DNA of 64,000 bases from Maribacter spongiicola (GTDB lineage: Bacteria > Bacteroidota > Bacteroidia > Flavobacteriales > Flavobacteriaceae): the NCBI RefSeq assembly GCF_004364165.1, contig NZ_SOAY01000012.1, positions 303,744-367,743 on the forward strand. Direction: 5' to 3'. Below, piece by piece: positions 26,897-37,600 of the stretch. Below the pieces are notes generated by a model that was not told where the DNA came from, made no database searches, and saw only the letters and a list, made by a program, of their open reading frames with translations. The number at the start of each line of letters is the position of its first letter. The stretch's first letter is position 1. Made by a program: the position numbers and the translations under genes.

Positions 26897-28489
26897 ATGA
26901 AAAAAATAGTAAATTATTTATGTTTCGCACTCCCAATAGCACTGGCATTTTCTTGCACAGACTTAGAGATAGAGCCTACAGATTCATTGATATCTGAAGG
27001 TTTTGCAGGAGTAGCAAACGTACAAGGAGAAGTAGCGAATATTTCCAATATAATCGCTGGAGGTAATTTAGGTAACCAAGATGGTCTTTACGCTTTGAAT
27101 GAAGTAACTACAGATGAATATGTAGTAGCTACAAGAGGAACGGATTGGGGAGATAATGGTAGATGGTTAGCCATGCACCAACATTCTTGGAATGCGGATT
27201 TACAAGATATACGTTTATCTTGGCAAGCTTTGAATAGTATAACAATAAATGCAACGCGTGTAATTGACCCAGGTAGTGTTACTACTGCTGGGGGCGATGT
27301 TACCGAATTAAAAGCAGAAGCTCGTTTTTACAGAGCTTGGGCAATGAGTTGGATTTTAGATATGTGGAGACAAGTACCTTACAGAAATGTCAATGCACCT
27401 AACAGTGAAATACCTTCTGTACTTACAGGTCAGGTTGCAATCGATAGTATTGTTGCAGATCTTAACATTGCGATTAGAGATTTACCTCAAGTAACTGCTG
27501 GCGATGGTATTGATTTAAAACAAACGCCAACCAAAGCAGCTGCCAACCATTTAATGGCAAAACTACACTTAAACAAGCATATTTATTTGGAGACTTCTCC
27601 TGATAATGCAGATATGCAAGTCGTAATTGATGCTGTTGACGCAATTGAAGCTGATGGATATACTTTAGCAGCAGCTGGAGATTTCTTTGATATTTTTAGA
27701 CCTAGTAATGATGTGGAAACTATTTGGTGGTCACCAGCAGCTACTGGCCCTAGAATATGGAATACGCTACACTACAATTTGAATTTTCCAGGTGCGAATG
27801 ATGGAGGTGGATGGAACGGTTTTGCTACCCTTTCTGAATTCTATCAATTATTTGAAGGTGACCCTGATACTAATTATGTTGGTGATGGTCAAGAAGAACG
27901 TAGAGGATGGGTTCCTGATGCAGAAACTGCAAATGCTGATAACTTAGGTATAGGATATGGTTTTCTTATTGGTCAACAATATGAACAAGATGGTACCCCA
28001 TTAACCGCAAGAGACAATGTCGGTAGTGTTCCTTTAGTATTCACAAAAGAAGTATCAAAAGCTGAGTATACTGCACCGGCCGATAATGCAGTATTAGAAA
28101 CTGACGGGACGAGAATGCTGAAATATCACCCTAACGAAGAAGGTGGGGACCAAAGAGCTCATACTGTACGTTATAGATTTGCTGATGATTACTTAATGAG
28201 AGCTGAAGCAATGTTTAGAATGGGTCAAGATGTTACTGGCATGATCAATACATTAAGAGTTATAAGAGGTGCAACAGCATTAGGTTCAGTAACTGAATCT
28301 GATCTTTTAGCAGAACGTGGAAGAGAAATGTATGCGGAATTAACTAGAAGACAAGATTTAGTAAGATTTGATGAGTATTTAAGAGCATGGAATCTTAAAG
28401 ATGCTACAGATGCAAGATCTATAATTTTCCCTATTCCTTTTGCAGATATATTAGCTAATCCTAATTTGGTTCAAAACCCAGGATACTAA
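26897..28489 (+). CDS. susD: SusD/RagB-family glycan-binding lipoprotein
   Basis: A 530-residue surface lipoprotein. The lipoprotein signal ends at the cysteine in [13 protein letters not shown] (about residue 20). The mostly helical SusD fold shows [16 protein letters not shown] (about residues 141-156), [17 protein letters not shown] in the TPR-like part, [12 protein letters not shown] and the C-terminal [18 protein letters not shown]. It binds glycan at the cell surface over the SusC pore. No susE/F-like gene or surface amylase follows. The operon instead ends at a clear terminator 31 bp after the stop codon. Confidence 0.94.
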   Translation: MKKIVNYLCFALPIALAFSCTDLEIEPTDSLISEGFAGVANVQGEVANISNIIAGGNLGNQDGLYALNEVTTDEYVVATRGTDWGDNGRWLAMHQHSWNADLQDIRLSWQALNSITINATRVIDPGSVTTAGGDVTELKAEARFYRAWAMSWILDMWRQVPYRNVNAPNSEIPSVLTGQVAIDSIVADLNIAIRDLPQVTAGDGIDLKQTPTKAAANHLMAKLHLNKHIYLETSPDNADMQVVIDAVDAIEADGYTLAAAGDFFDIFRPSNDVETIWWSPAATGPRIWNTLHYNLNFPGANDGGGWNGFATLSEFYQLFEGDPDTNYVGDGQEERRGWVPDAETANADNLGIGYGFLIGQQYEQDGTPLTARDNVGSVPLVFTKEVSKAEYTAPADNAVLETDGTRMLKYHPNEEGGDQRAHTVRYRFADDYLMRAEAMFRMGQDVTGMINTLRVIRGATALGSVTESDLLAERGREMYAELTRRQDLVRFDEYLRAWNLKDATDARSIIFPIPFADILANPNLVQNPGY

Positions 28490-28515
28490 GCATATATAAA
28501 TTTAAGTTTAAGTTG

Positions 28516-28548
28516 AAAAGGCCTCCAATTGATTTTGGAGGCTTTTTT
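28516..28548 (+). terminator. rho-independent terminator of susCD
   Basis: Stem GCCTCCAA (28521-28528) pairs with TTGGAGGC (28535-28542) across a 6-nt loop. It is flanked by an A-run before and a T-run after. Confidence 0.88.
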
Positions 28549-28562
28549 ATTTCCGCTAATTT

Positions 28563-28751
28563 TAAAAAATTATCGTGAAAATCACTATTCTGCTCAGGAT
28601 CTAACACCTCTAACATTGCTGAAGATGGATCGCCTTGGTTACTATTAGACAACTTATCTATCTCATCTAGTATAAAAACAGGGTTTGAGGTACCTGCCTT
28701 TTTAAGACTTTGAATAATTCTACCTGGCATAGCACCTAAAACCAATTGCAA
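28563..28751 (-). pseudogene. lon: internal fragment of a lon protease gene
   Basis: On the minus strand the residues [15 protein letters not shown], then [13 protein letters not shown] and [16 protein letters not shown], through HDNFL match the Walker B region of the AAA+ domain of Lon. About 58 residues are recognisable (28563-28736). Upstream in frame a stop codon comes at once (28761-28763), and downstream the frame runs into unrelated residues and the susD terminator. Both ends of Lon are therefore missing. The full-length gene must lie elsewhere if the cell has one. It is a gene scrap, not a functional protein. Confidence 0.85.
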
Positions 28752-29257
28752 ATCCTTAAATTAATTAAGATTAATATGAGCGATTACCCCCAAAATAAAT
28801 CAATTACTCTGCAACCTAAAATACTACCTATCAAATACAGGTATGATTATATAACCTGATTTAGTTGTGTGAAAAAATTATAATTTCTCAATTCCGATTC
28901 AAAAGAACAAAAAAGAGCTTACCCAATATATAATTGTTAGCTCATAAAATTACTCTTGATAATATAAAAATAAAACCAACCAATACTTGCAAATAGAGAT
29001 TTTGCTAGAATCCATATAAGTAGCTACCTAAATCCTTGCTTTAAAATTTTTACAGAGCATTGACACTACAGAATCTTAAATAGGCTATTGAAATTTTAAA
29101 CACATCTATCTCTTTCAAAGACTCACATTACTATAAAATCATTAAAGCAATAGCTTGGAAACCAACAGCCAAAATATTTTTAATCAATCACTCCATATTA
29201 AAAATGAGCTTTTCACTAAGCATGAAAAAAAAAGCCATGGTTGTTGTATGAACACAT
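28752..29257. other. gene-free AT-rich stretch
   Basis: About 500 bp between the lon fragment and the symporter terminator. I see no open frame with a recognisable product, no tRNA, no repeat array and no clear promoter. Stops are dense on both strands. It may be decayed sequence belonging to the same rearrangement that left the lon fragment. Confidence 0.6.
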
Positions 29258-29309
29258 AAAAAAAAGCAACATTCCTATATAGCTTTTGCATATAAGAATG
29301 TTACTTTTT
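29258..29309 (-). terminator. terminator of the symporter gene
   Basis: Arms 29266-29280 and 29290-29304 form a 15-bp stem with a 9-nt loop. As minus-strand RNA every position pairs (two as G-U), and an eight-U run follows. As plus-strand RNA the same two positions mismatch, so the element suits minus-strand transcription, away from the symporter. Confidence 0.75.
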
Positions 29310-29401
29310 CAATACTATTTTATAATTAAAACATCATCTCAAAATATTATAGAATAAACGTCTTAAAATAAGAGCTGCAATCTATAATGGATTATGATAT
29401 G

Positions 29402-30988
29402 TTATCTAAATATAATATAAGTGCTAATAACAATTAGTGTAATGATTAATCCTACCGGTTTCACATACTTCCAACTTGTTATATCGACCTCATTTGTATA
29501 TTCCTGTTCATAATCAGTTTCTCTTGGTTTTAATTTACCAATTACCAACATTAAAATAATTGTCAAAACAAAGGTAATAGCCTGAACATGCAACATATGC
29601 GGCAACCACTCTATACCAAGTCCTCTTTGCATGAATATATAAATTACATAAATAACAACAGCAAAAATTATCCCAGCTTTGGCAGCTATGGCAGGTACAC
29701 GCTTTGTTAAGAAACCAATAACAATTGCTGATAAAATAGGAATACTGTACGCACCGTTTACTTGTTGTAAATAACCAAAAAGTCCATCTGAAGCATAATA
29801 CAGAAAAGGAGCTAAAATCATTGAAAACAATGCAAGTAAAACACCAAAGCGTTTTCCTACTGAAACAACTTTACTCTCTGAAGCTTCTTTGTTCACATAC
29901 TCCTTATAAATATCTAACCCGAATAAGGTAACACAACTATTTAAGGCGCTATTAAAAGAACTTAGTATAGCACCAAAGAGCACCGCTGCAAAAAAACCAA
30001 CCAAAGTGATAGGTAGTACAGCGGCCACTAATTTAGGATAAGCTTGATCTGCTTTATCTAATTGACCATCGAACATATGAAAAGCTATAATACCTGGTAA
30101 AACAACAATTAACGGACCTAATATTTTAAAGCAGGCTGCAAGCAAAACTCCTTTTTGACCTTCTTTTAAATTTTTTGCCCCCAAGGCCCTTTGAATTATT
30201 TGTTGGTTGGTACCCCAATAAAACAACTGTACTAGAACCATACCTGTAAATATCGTTGCAAAAGGTATACTAGAAGATTCTGAACCTATAGCATCAAACT
30301 TTTCTGGGTGTTCTGTTGTAAGTTTTGAAATCCCTCCTAAAAGACTATTGTCATCACTAATTGCATAAAGTCCAAATATCGGTATCAACAATCCACCTAT
30401 CAACAATCCAATGGCGTTGATAGTATCAGAAACCGCAACAGCTTTTAAACCTCCGAAAATGGCATAAATACTACCAATTATTCCTATACTCCAAACACAT
30501 ACCCATATCGACGCCCATTCAGAAATTCCTAATTTCGAGGGCAAATCGAACATTCCACTAATAGCCAAAGACCCAGAATACAAAACAATTGGTAATAATA
30601 CAATGGCATATCCGCTTAAAAACAAGCCAGATGTCATTGCTTTGGTTGTCTTATCAAACCTTCTTTCTAAATACGTTGGTATGGTACTAATACCTCCTTT
30701 TAAGTACCTAGGCAACAAGTATATAGCACATATCACCATTGCAATAGCGGCTAAAGTTTCCCAAGCCATTACTAAAATTCCATCACTATATGCATTACCA
30801 TTTAGCCCAACAATTTGCTCTGTAGATAAGTTGGTTAATAACAAGGAACCTGCTATCACTCCCGCTGTTAAACTTCGCCCTCCTAAAAAGTACCCATCAG
30901 AAGATTGTTCATTTGTTGATCTTGTTGCGAAATAAGCAATTACCGCTACCAAAATGGTAAAGCCTAAAAAAGATAAAATTCCTATCAT
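29402..30988 (-). CDS. sodium:solute symporter (SSS family, SglT-like)
   Basis: A 528-residue inner-membrane protein with about 14 hydrophobic helices. SSS landmarks are FLGGRSLTAGVIAGSLLLTNLSTEQIVGLNGNAY (about residues 34-67) and IYAIFGGLKAVAVSDTINAIGLLIGG (about 175-200), the latter the core sodium-site region. It resembles the sugar-transporting SglT branch, so glucose, galactose or a related sugar is the best guess. It lies next to the alpha-glucan locus but is separated from it by a terminator and gene-free DNA, so co-regulation is not shown. Confidence 0.9.
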   Translation of the reverse strand: MIGILSFLGFTILVAVIAYFATRSTNEQSSDGYFLGGRSLTAGVIAGSLLLTNLSTEQIVGLNGNAYSDGILVMAWETLAAIAMVICAIYLLPRYLKGGISTIPTYLERRFDKTTKAMTSGLFLSGYAIVLLPIVLYSGSLAISGMFDLPSKLGISEWASIWVCVWSIGIIGSIYAIFGGLKAVAVSDTINAIGLLIGGLLIPIFGLYAISDDNSLLGGISKLTTEHPEKFDAIGSESSSIPFATIFTGMVLVQLFYWGTNQQIIQRALGAKNLKEGQKGVLLAACFKILGPLIVVLPGIIAFHMFDGQLDKADQAYPKLVAAVLPITLVGFFAAVLFGAILSSFNSALNSCVTLFGLDIYKEYVNKEASESKVVSVGKRFGVLLALFSMILAPFLYYASDGLFGYLQQVNGAYSIPILSAIVIGFLTKRVPAIAAKAGIIFAVVIYVIYIFMQRGLGIEWLPHMLHVQAITFVLTIILMLVIGKLKPRETDYEQEYTNEVDITSWKYVKPVGLIITLIVISTYIIFR

Positions 30989-31175
30989 TGGTTGATTTGT
31001 TTGTTGTTAAGTCAAGGTTAAATATATTGGATTATTTCCATTACTTCTAAAAACTTAGAGCAAAATCTCATTATTCATATTATTACACTGATCATATAAC
31101 GTTTTCTTTAAATTTTAACGCCGACTTTTACTAAATAAGCCTTACAAATAGTAGGTATTTGCTATCTTGCAAATT

Positions 31176-31183
31176 AATTTTGA
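31176..31183 (+). promoter_or_regulatory. candidate -7 element (TAATTTTG) of the VCBS/haloperoxidase operon
   Basis: TAATTTTG fits TAnnTTTG and lies 81 bp before the chosen start of the first VCBS gene. A TTTG at 31159-31162 is only 13 nt upstream, shorter than normal -33 spacing. Confidence 0.35.
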
Positions 31184-31263
31184 AAGAACTATTACACAGG
31201 TAACCAACTCAACTTTAATAGCCTACAAAAAAACGCAAAGTGCTATTTCAAACATACTCAAGA

Positions 31264-34200
31264 ATGAACTCTAATTTGCTTAAGCTAAGCTACCTTGGTT
31301 TGTTTTTCTCCCTTTTATATTCTTGCGGATCTAAAGAAGATGTTAATACATCAGAAGAAAAATCAGAACCAACATTGTTTACATTACTACAACCTGAAGA
31401 ATCTGGTATTTCATTTGTAAATAAAGTTGCCAACTCAAAAGAATTCAACATATTTAAATACCGTAACTTTTACAATGGTGGTGGCGTTGCTATTGGAGAT
31501 ATTAATAATGATGGATTATCAGATATTTTTCTGACCGGAAACATGGAGCCTAACAAACTTTTTCTTAATAAAGGCGATATGAAATTTGAAGATATTTCGG
31601 AAACTGCCGGAATATCAGGAAATAAACCTTGGTCTACAGGTGTTGTGATGGCAGACATCAATAATGACGGATTTCTAGATATTTATGTGAGTAATGCCGG
31701 TAACATGGAAGGCAACAACCATGACAACGACCTATACATCAATAACGGAGACGGTACTTTCACCGAAAAAGCGCATGAATATAATTTAGCCGAAACAGGA
31801 TTCTCTACCCACGCCTCTTTCTTCGATTATGACAAAGACGGAGATTTAGATGCCTACATTCTAAACAATAGTAATATTCCCGTAAGTAGTCTTGGCTATG
31901 CAGAACAACGGGAAGTAAGAGCACAAGATTGGGAAGGTGTCCCGAAAATTTTTAGAGGCGTAGGCGATATGCTACTAAGAAATGATAATGGAAAATTTGT
32001 TGATGTTAGTGAAAAAGCTGGTATTTATGGTAGCCTTATAGGTTTTGGTCTTGGTGTTATGGTTATAGATATTAATAATGACCTGTACCCAGACATCTAT
32101 GTTTCTAACGATTTTTATGAAAGGGATTATTTATATATCAACAACCAAGATGGTACTTTTAGAGAAGAGGTTCAAAAATGGACAAATCACTTAAGCTTAT
32201 CTGCGATGGGTGTAGATATGGCCGACATTAATAATGACGGACTTACAGATATTTTCATTACCGATATGCTACCTGAACCAGATCAGCGTGTAAAATCTGT
32301 TATGGAATTTGAAGGTTACAACATTTTCAAGCTTAAGCAGAGCAAAGATTTTCATCAACAGTATATTCAAAACACGTTACAACTAAATAACGGTAATGGT
32401 TCTTTTTCTGAAGTTGCATACTACAGCGGAGTTGAAGCTACTGATTGGAGCTGGTCTGGACTCTTATTCGACATGGATAATGATGGACTAAAAGATATTT
32501 ATATTACCAATGGCATTAATCATGATCTTACCGATTTAGATTTTATAGATTTCTTCGCCAATGATATCATTCAAAAAATGGCTTTAACTGGCAGAAAAGA
32601 ATCTATTGATTCTATCATTAACAAAATGCCAGTTACGCCCCTACCTAATTACGCCTATCGTAATAATGGCGACATTACGTTTAGTAATTACAACAAACAA
32701 TGGGGTTTTGAAATACCGAGTCGCTCAAACGGTTCTGCATATGGGGATCTAGATAACGATGGGGACTTAGATCTCGTTGTCAACAACGTAAACATGGAGA
32801 CTTTTGTGTACCGTAATAATTCTGAATTGCAATCAAAAAATAACTACATTAAGTTAAAATTTGAAGGTGCCGATGGTAACAAATTTGGAATAGGAACCGT
32901 TGCGCGCCTATATTACCCAGATAACATTATCGACCAGACTTTGATGCCATCTAGAGGTTTTCAGTCTTCTGTAGAATACCCTATGACTATCGGTTTAGGC
33001 GCGACAGAAATGTTAGACTCCATTCGCATTATATGGCCGAATGACGCAACCGCTAAATTGACTAATGTAAAGGCGAACCAAACCATTACATTTAAGCAAG
33101 AAGAGGCTAAAGAAATATTTAAAATCAAAAAAACAGAAACCCCTACCCTGTTCGAAGCTATAGATAGTAATACCTTTTTAACCCATAAAGAGAATAGTTA
33201 TATGGATTTTGATAATGAGGGGTTAATTTCTAAATCATTAGCAGAAGAAGGACCCGGTTTAGCCGTTGGTGACGTAAATGGCGATGGCCACGAAGATATT
33301 TTTATTGGTGGAGCAAAAAACCAAGCTGGTGCGTTATATATACATAATGGTAATGGATCACTTTCTAAATCTATTGTAAAATATTTTGAAGCAGAAGCTC
33401 AACTAGAAGATACCACTGCTTCCTTTTTTGATTCAGATAATGATGGCGATTTAGATCTTATGGTCGGTACAGGCGGTAACGAATTAGGCATGCAGGGCAA
33501 TTACGGAATTCGACTTTACCTAAACGATGGCAAGGGCAATTTCTCGTTGAGTACAAACAAACTACCGAGCATAAATAAAAATGTTGCGGTTATAGCTCCG
33601 TCAGACTTTGACGCAGATGGTGATATTGATGTTTTTGTTGGCTCTAGAAGTGTCGTAGGAACTTATGGTGTAAATCCTGACCACCTATTTCTTTTAAATA
33701 ACGGAGACGGAACTTTTACCGATATTACTGAACGCTCTGCTTATGATTTAAAAGATGCGGGTATGGTAACCGATGCTAAATGGATTGACATTGATGGTGA
33801 TGGTAAAGATGACTTAGTAACCGTATCTGACTGGGGTAGTCCAAAAATCTACAAGAACTCTGGTAGAAGACTTAGCGACTCAAAAAGTTCTTTAGACAGC
33901 CTTAGTGGCTGGTGGGGTGCTGTTGAAGGGTATGACTTGGATAATGATGGCGACCAAGATCTAATTCTAGGCAACATGGGCAGCAACCTCCATTACAAAC
34001 CAAAACCTGGGCAACCCATGAAAATGTGGGTGAATGATTTTGACAACGATGGTACTATAGAACAAATTACCACCCAAAACTACGATGGCGGCGATTACCC
34101 AATTCATCAAAAGAAGGAATTGACAACCCAAATTCTTGCATTGAAAAAGAAAAATATTAAAGCTTCTGAATATGCTTCAAAAACCATACAAGAGTTATTT

Positions 34201-34620
34201 CCAAAGAACATTATAGACAATACTATATTAAAGCAGTCAACAATCTCTGAGTCTATAATTGCCATAAACGATGGCAATGGCAACTTTACTATTAAAATAC
34301 TACCACCTCAAGTTCAATTTTCATGTATTTGCGGTATACAATGTCTAGATGTCAATAAAGATGGAAACTTAGATTTGGTTATGGCAGGGAATAACTTCGA
34401 GTTTAAACCCCAATATTCTAGGCTAGATGCCAATTATGGAAATGTTCTTCTTGGCGATGGCAACTTAAATTTTGAATGGCAAAATTATTCTGATAGTGGT
34501 TTCTTTATCCGTAATGAAGTAAAACAATTAAAAATAGTTAAAGACAAGCAAGGCAATCAATTCATTATAGCAGCTATCAATAACGACACTCCAAAAATGT
34601 ATCGACTACATGAAAAATAA
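31264..34620 (+). CDS. VCBS/FG-GAP repeat and ASPIC/UnbV domain lipoprotein, copy 1
   Basis: A 1118-residue exported lipoprotein. The signal peptide ends at the cysteine in SLLYSCGSKED. Many repeats contain the calcium-binding pattern DxNxDGxxD, for example GDINNDGLSDIF, ADINNDGFLDIY and DSDNDGDLDLM, which indicates FG-GAP beta-propeller blades. Around residues 520-620 an ASPIC/UnbV-type segment (NKFGIGTVARLYYP, then SRGFQSSVEYP) divides two propeller arrays. The start at 31264 is preferred over 31240 because the signal peptide begins there. It overlaps the next, paralogous gene by 11 bp. Family members are abundant in marine Bacteroidota; the function is unknown. Confidence 0.88.
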   Translation: MNSNLLKLSYLGLFFSLLYSCGSKEDVNTSEEKSEPTLFTLLQPEESGISFVNKVANSKEFNIFKYRNFYNGGGVAIGDINNDGLSDIFLTGNMEPNKLFLNKGDMKFEDISETAGISGNKPWSTGVVMADINNDGFLDIYVSNAGNMEGNNHDNDLYINNGDGTFTEKAHEYNLAETGFSTHASFFDYDKDGDLDAYILNNSNIPVSSLGYAEQREVRAQDWEGVPKIFRGVGDMLLRNDNGKFVDVSEKAGIYGSLIGFGLGVMVIDINNDLYPDIYVSNDFYERDYLYINNQDGTFREEVQKWTNHLSLSAMGVDMADINNDGLTDIFITDMLPEPDQRVKSVMEFEGYNIFKLKQSKDFHQQYIQNTLQLNNGNGSFSEVAYYSGVEATDWSWSGLLFDMDNDGLKDIYITNGINHDLTDLDFIDFFANDIIQKMALTGRKESIDSIINKMPVTPLPNYAYRNNGDITFSNYNKQWGFEIPSRSNGSAYGDLDNDGDLDLVVNNVNMETFVYRNNSELQSKNNYIKLKFEGADGNKFGIGTVARLYYPDNIIDQTLMPSRGFQSSVEYPMTIGLGATEMLDSIRIIWPNDATAKLTNVKANQTITFKQEEAKEIFKIKKTETPTLFEAIDSNTFLTHKENSYMDFDNEGLISKSLAEEGPGLAVGDVNGDGHEDIFIGGAKNQAGALYIHNGNGSLSKSIVKYFEAEAQLEDTTASFFDSDNDGDLDLMVGTGGNELGMQGNYGIRLYLNDGKGNFSLSTNKLPSINKNVAVIAPSDFDADGDIDVFVGSRSVVGTYGVNPDHLFLLNNGDGTFTDITERSAYDLKDAGMVTDAKWIDIDGDGKDDLVTVSDWGSPKIYKNSGRRLSDSKSSLDSLSGWWGAVEGYDLDNDGDQDLILGNMGSNLHYKPKPGQPMKMWVNDFDNDGTIEQITTQNYDGGDYPIHQKKELTTQILALKKKNIKASEYASKTIQELFPKNIIDNTILKQSTISESIIAINDGNGNFTIKILPPQVQFSCICGIQCLDVNKDGNLDLVMAGNNFEFKPQYSRLDANYGNVLLGDGNLNFEWQNYSDSGFFIRNEVKQLKIVKDKQGNQFIIAAINNDTPKMYRLHEK

Positions 34621-37600
34621 CATACTATACCTATGTTTATTAATATTTACCATTGGTTGTACTGAAAATTCTGGCGAGTTGTTCGTAAAACTTTCTACAG
34701 AAGAAACCGGTATAACTTTTGAAAACACACTTAAAGAATCTAAAGACCTTAGTATTTTAGATTACCTCTATTTTTATAATGGTGGTGGTGTCGCTATTGG
34801 CGACATCAACAACGATAGCCTACCTGATATTTATTTTTCGGGCAATCAAGTAAAGAACAAATTATACCTGAACAAAGGCAATTTAAAGTTTGAAGATATT
34901 TCCGAAACAGCTGGTGTCTCAGGAAATAGTTCTTGGAATACAGGAACCATAATGGGCGATGTTAATGGTGACGGACTCCTAGATATTTACGTTTGTGCGG
35001 TTGTCGGGTTAAACGGCTTCAATGGTTATAACGAGCTTTTTATAAACCAAGGTGATGCCACTTTTAAGGAAAGTGCCGCTGAATATGGATTGGATTTTGA
35101 ATCGTACAGTTCTTCAGCTGCTTTTTTAGATTACGACCTAGATGGCGATCTAGATATGTATCTTCTTAATCATGCCATACACACCCAAGATACTTATGGC
35201 AATGCCCAAATTAGACATAACCGTATTTATGAAACCGGTGATAAACTGCTACGTAATGATAACGGAAAATTTGTTGACATTAGCGAAGAGGCCGGTATAT
35301 ATGGTGGTGTAAATGGATATGGATTAGGTATTGCTGTTTCTGATTTTAACCAAGATGGCTACCCTGATCTATATATTGGCAATGATTTTCATGAAGATGA
35401 TTATTATTATCTAAATAATGGCGACGGTACTTTTAAAGAAAGTCTTAAAGAAGCCTTTGGGCATACCACCAGGTTTTCTATGGGTAGTGATGTAGCAGAC
35501 ATCAACCATGACGGTCTACCTGATTTAATTTCTTTAGACATGTTGGGTAAAGATGAAATTGTTTTAAAATCATCTGAAGGTGATGACGATATCCAAATCC
35601 AAAAAATGAAGACCGAAACTTTTGGCTATCACAATCAGTATACTAGAAATATGCTATCAGTCAACCAACCAAATGGTAAGTTTTTAGAAACAGCATTGCA
35701 GAGCGGAGTAGCCGCAACAGACTGGAGCTGGAGTGCGCTATTCGGTGATTACGATCAAGATGGGGAGCAAGATTTATACATAAGTAACGGTATACCTAAA
35801 AGACCGAACGACCTTGATTATATCAACTATATATCTAACGAGAATATTCGGTCAAAAATCAACAACACCAATCTTGTTGATCAGAAAGCTCTTAAAATGA
35901 TGCCTTCTGGTTTTATTGGCAACATGATTTTTAAAGGAGCAACAGATCTTCAATTTATAGATGAATCTAAATCTTGGATTGCACAAGACACCATTATTTC
36001 TGGCGCTACAGCTTATAGCGATTTAGATAACGACGGCGATTTAGATTTGGTAACCAACAACCTATTTAGTCCGGCAATTATTCAAGAGAACACTACAAAC
36101 AGCCAACGCAACTGGCTAAAAATTAAACTGAATTTTTCTGATAAAAATAAATTCGGCATTGGCACCAAGGTATTTTCATATGCCAACGGAATTCAACAGT
36201 TTAAGGAAATGTATACCGTACGCGGATTTCAAGCTTCTTCTGAACCCTTAATTCATTTTGGCTATGGAGACCTAGAAAACATAGATTCTTTAAAAATTAT
36301 ATGGCCAGATAAAAGCTATCAATTAGTAAAAAATATCGCCGTCAATCAAACACTTTATCTTAGTCCTGATAAAGTGCAACCTTTCTACTATAATTCTTTA
36401 CACCCTAAACAGCAGCACCTATTTCAAAAAACATCTAATAATTTAGGTATTAATTATACACACATTGAAGATGCCTACAGTGATTATTTACGCCAAAAGC
36501 TAATTCCTTATCAAATGTCAGATAGAGGTCCTGCAGTTAGTGTTGGTGATTTAAATGCTGACGGAAAAGAGGATATTTTCTTTGGAGGAGCTAAATTTAT
36601 TCCGTCTCAAATTTATATTCAAGGGGATTCTACCTTTCAGCTAAAAAATTATCCTGAAATAAAAAAAGACAGTATTAAAGAAGACATCGCTTCTATAATA
36701 GGTGATTTCAATAGTGACGGCAAAAACGATATTATAGTAGGTACAGGCGGAGCAGATTTCTTTAATGAAATGAAGCCATTAACTGACTCGTACTACGTCG
36801 CAAGCGATAGTACTTTTACTCAAAAAGAATTCCCTGAGCTATTTGAGAATGCATCTGTTCTATTAAAGCTAGATTATGACCACGATGATGATTTAGACAT
36901 TATAATTTGCAATCAATCTATCAGTGCCGATTATGGAAACAAACCTAACAGTTATATTCTAGAAAATGAAAATGGCAATTTTAATGTAGCGTCAAATCCG
37001 TTTAAGAACTTAGGTATGATAACAGACGCAATTGTTACCGATTTCAATGATGATGGCTGGGAAGATATATTATTTGTTGGAGAATGGATTTCACCTAAAT
37101 TTTTTCAAAACAACCAAGGTGAATTTCAAGAAATACAGCCATTAGAAAATGAAAAATTAAATGGTTTATGGCAATCCGTAATCAATTTTGATATTGACAA
37201 TGATGGTGATCAAGACTACCTATTAGGTAATTGGGGAATGAATACTAAGTTTACTGCATCACAAAAGTATCCGATGAAAATGTATTACGGTGACCTTGAT
37301 AAAAACGGAGCCACGGAAACTATTGTTAGCACCTATAAAGACGGTAAAGACTACCCAGTAGATGGGTTAAAAGAATTGTCGAGTCAATTGGTTTCTCTCC
37401 GTAAAAAATTCAATACCTATAGTTCTTTTGCAGGAAAATCGATGGAAGAAATTCTTGGCGAAGAAATGTTACCAAATGCAGAAATTCTAGAAGTGCATAC
37501 CCTAAGTTCAGGTTATTTACAAAACAACAATGGCAAGTTCACTTTTGTGCCATTTAGTTATCAATTACAGTTGGCACCCATTATGGCATTTTTAGCATAT

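Noticed and set aside
28461..28562. C-terminal part of the open frame that carries the lon fragment
   Set aside because: It runs through the susD 3' end and the susCD terminator on the opposite strand and bears no resemblance to Lon, so only 28563-28751 is called as the fragment.
29402..30988. Symporter as part of the alpha-glucan operon
   Set aside because: It is on the opposite strand from susCD, beyond a terminator, a gene scrap and about 500 bp of empty DNA. Adjacency alone is weak evidence.
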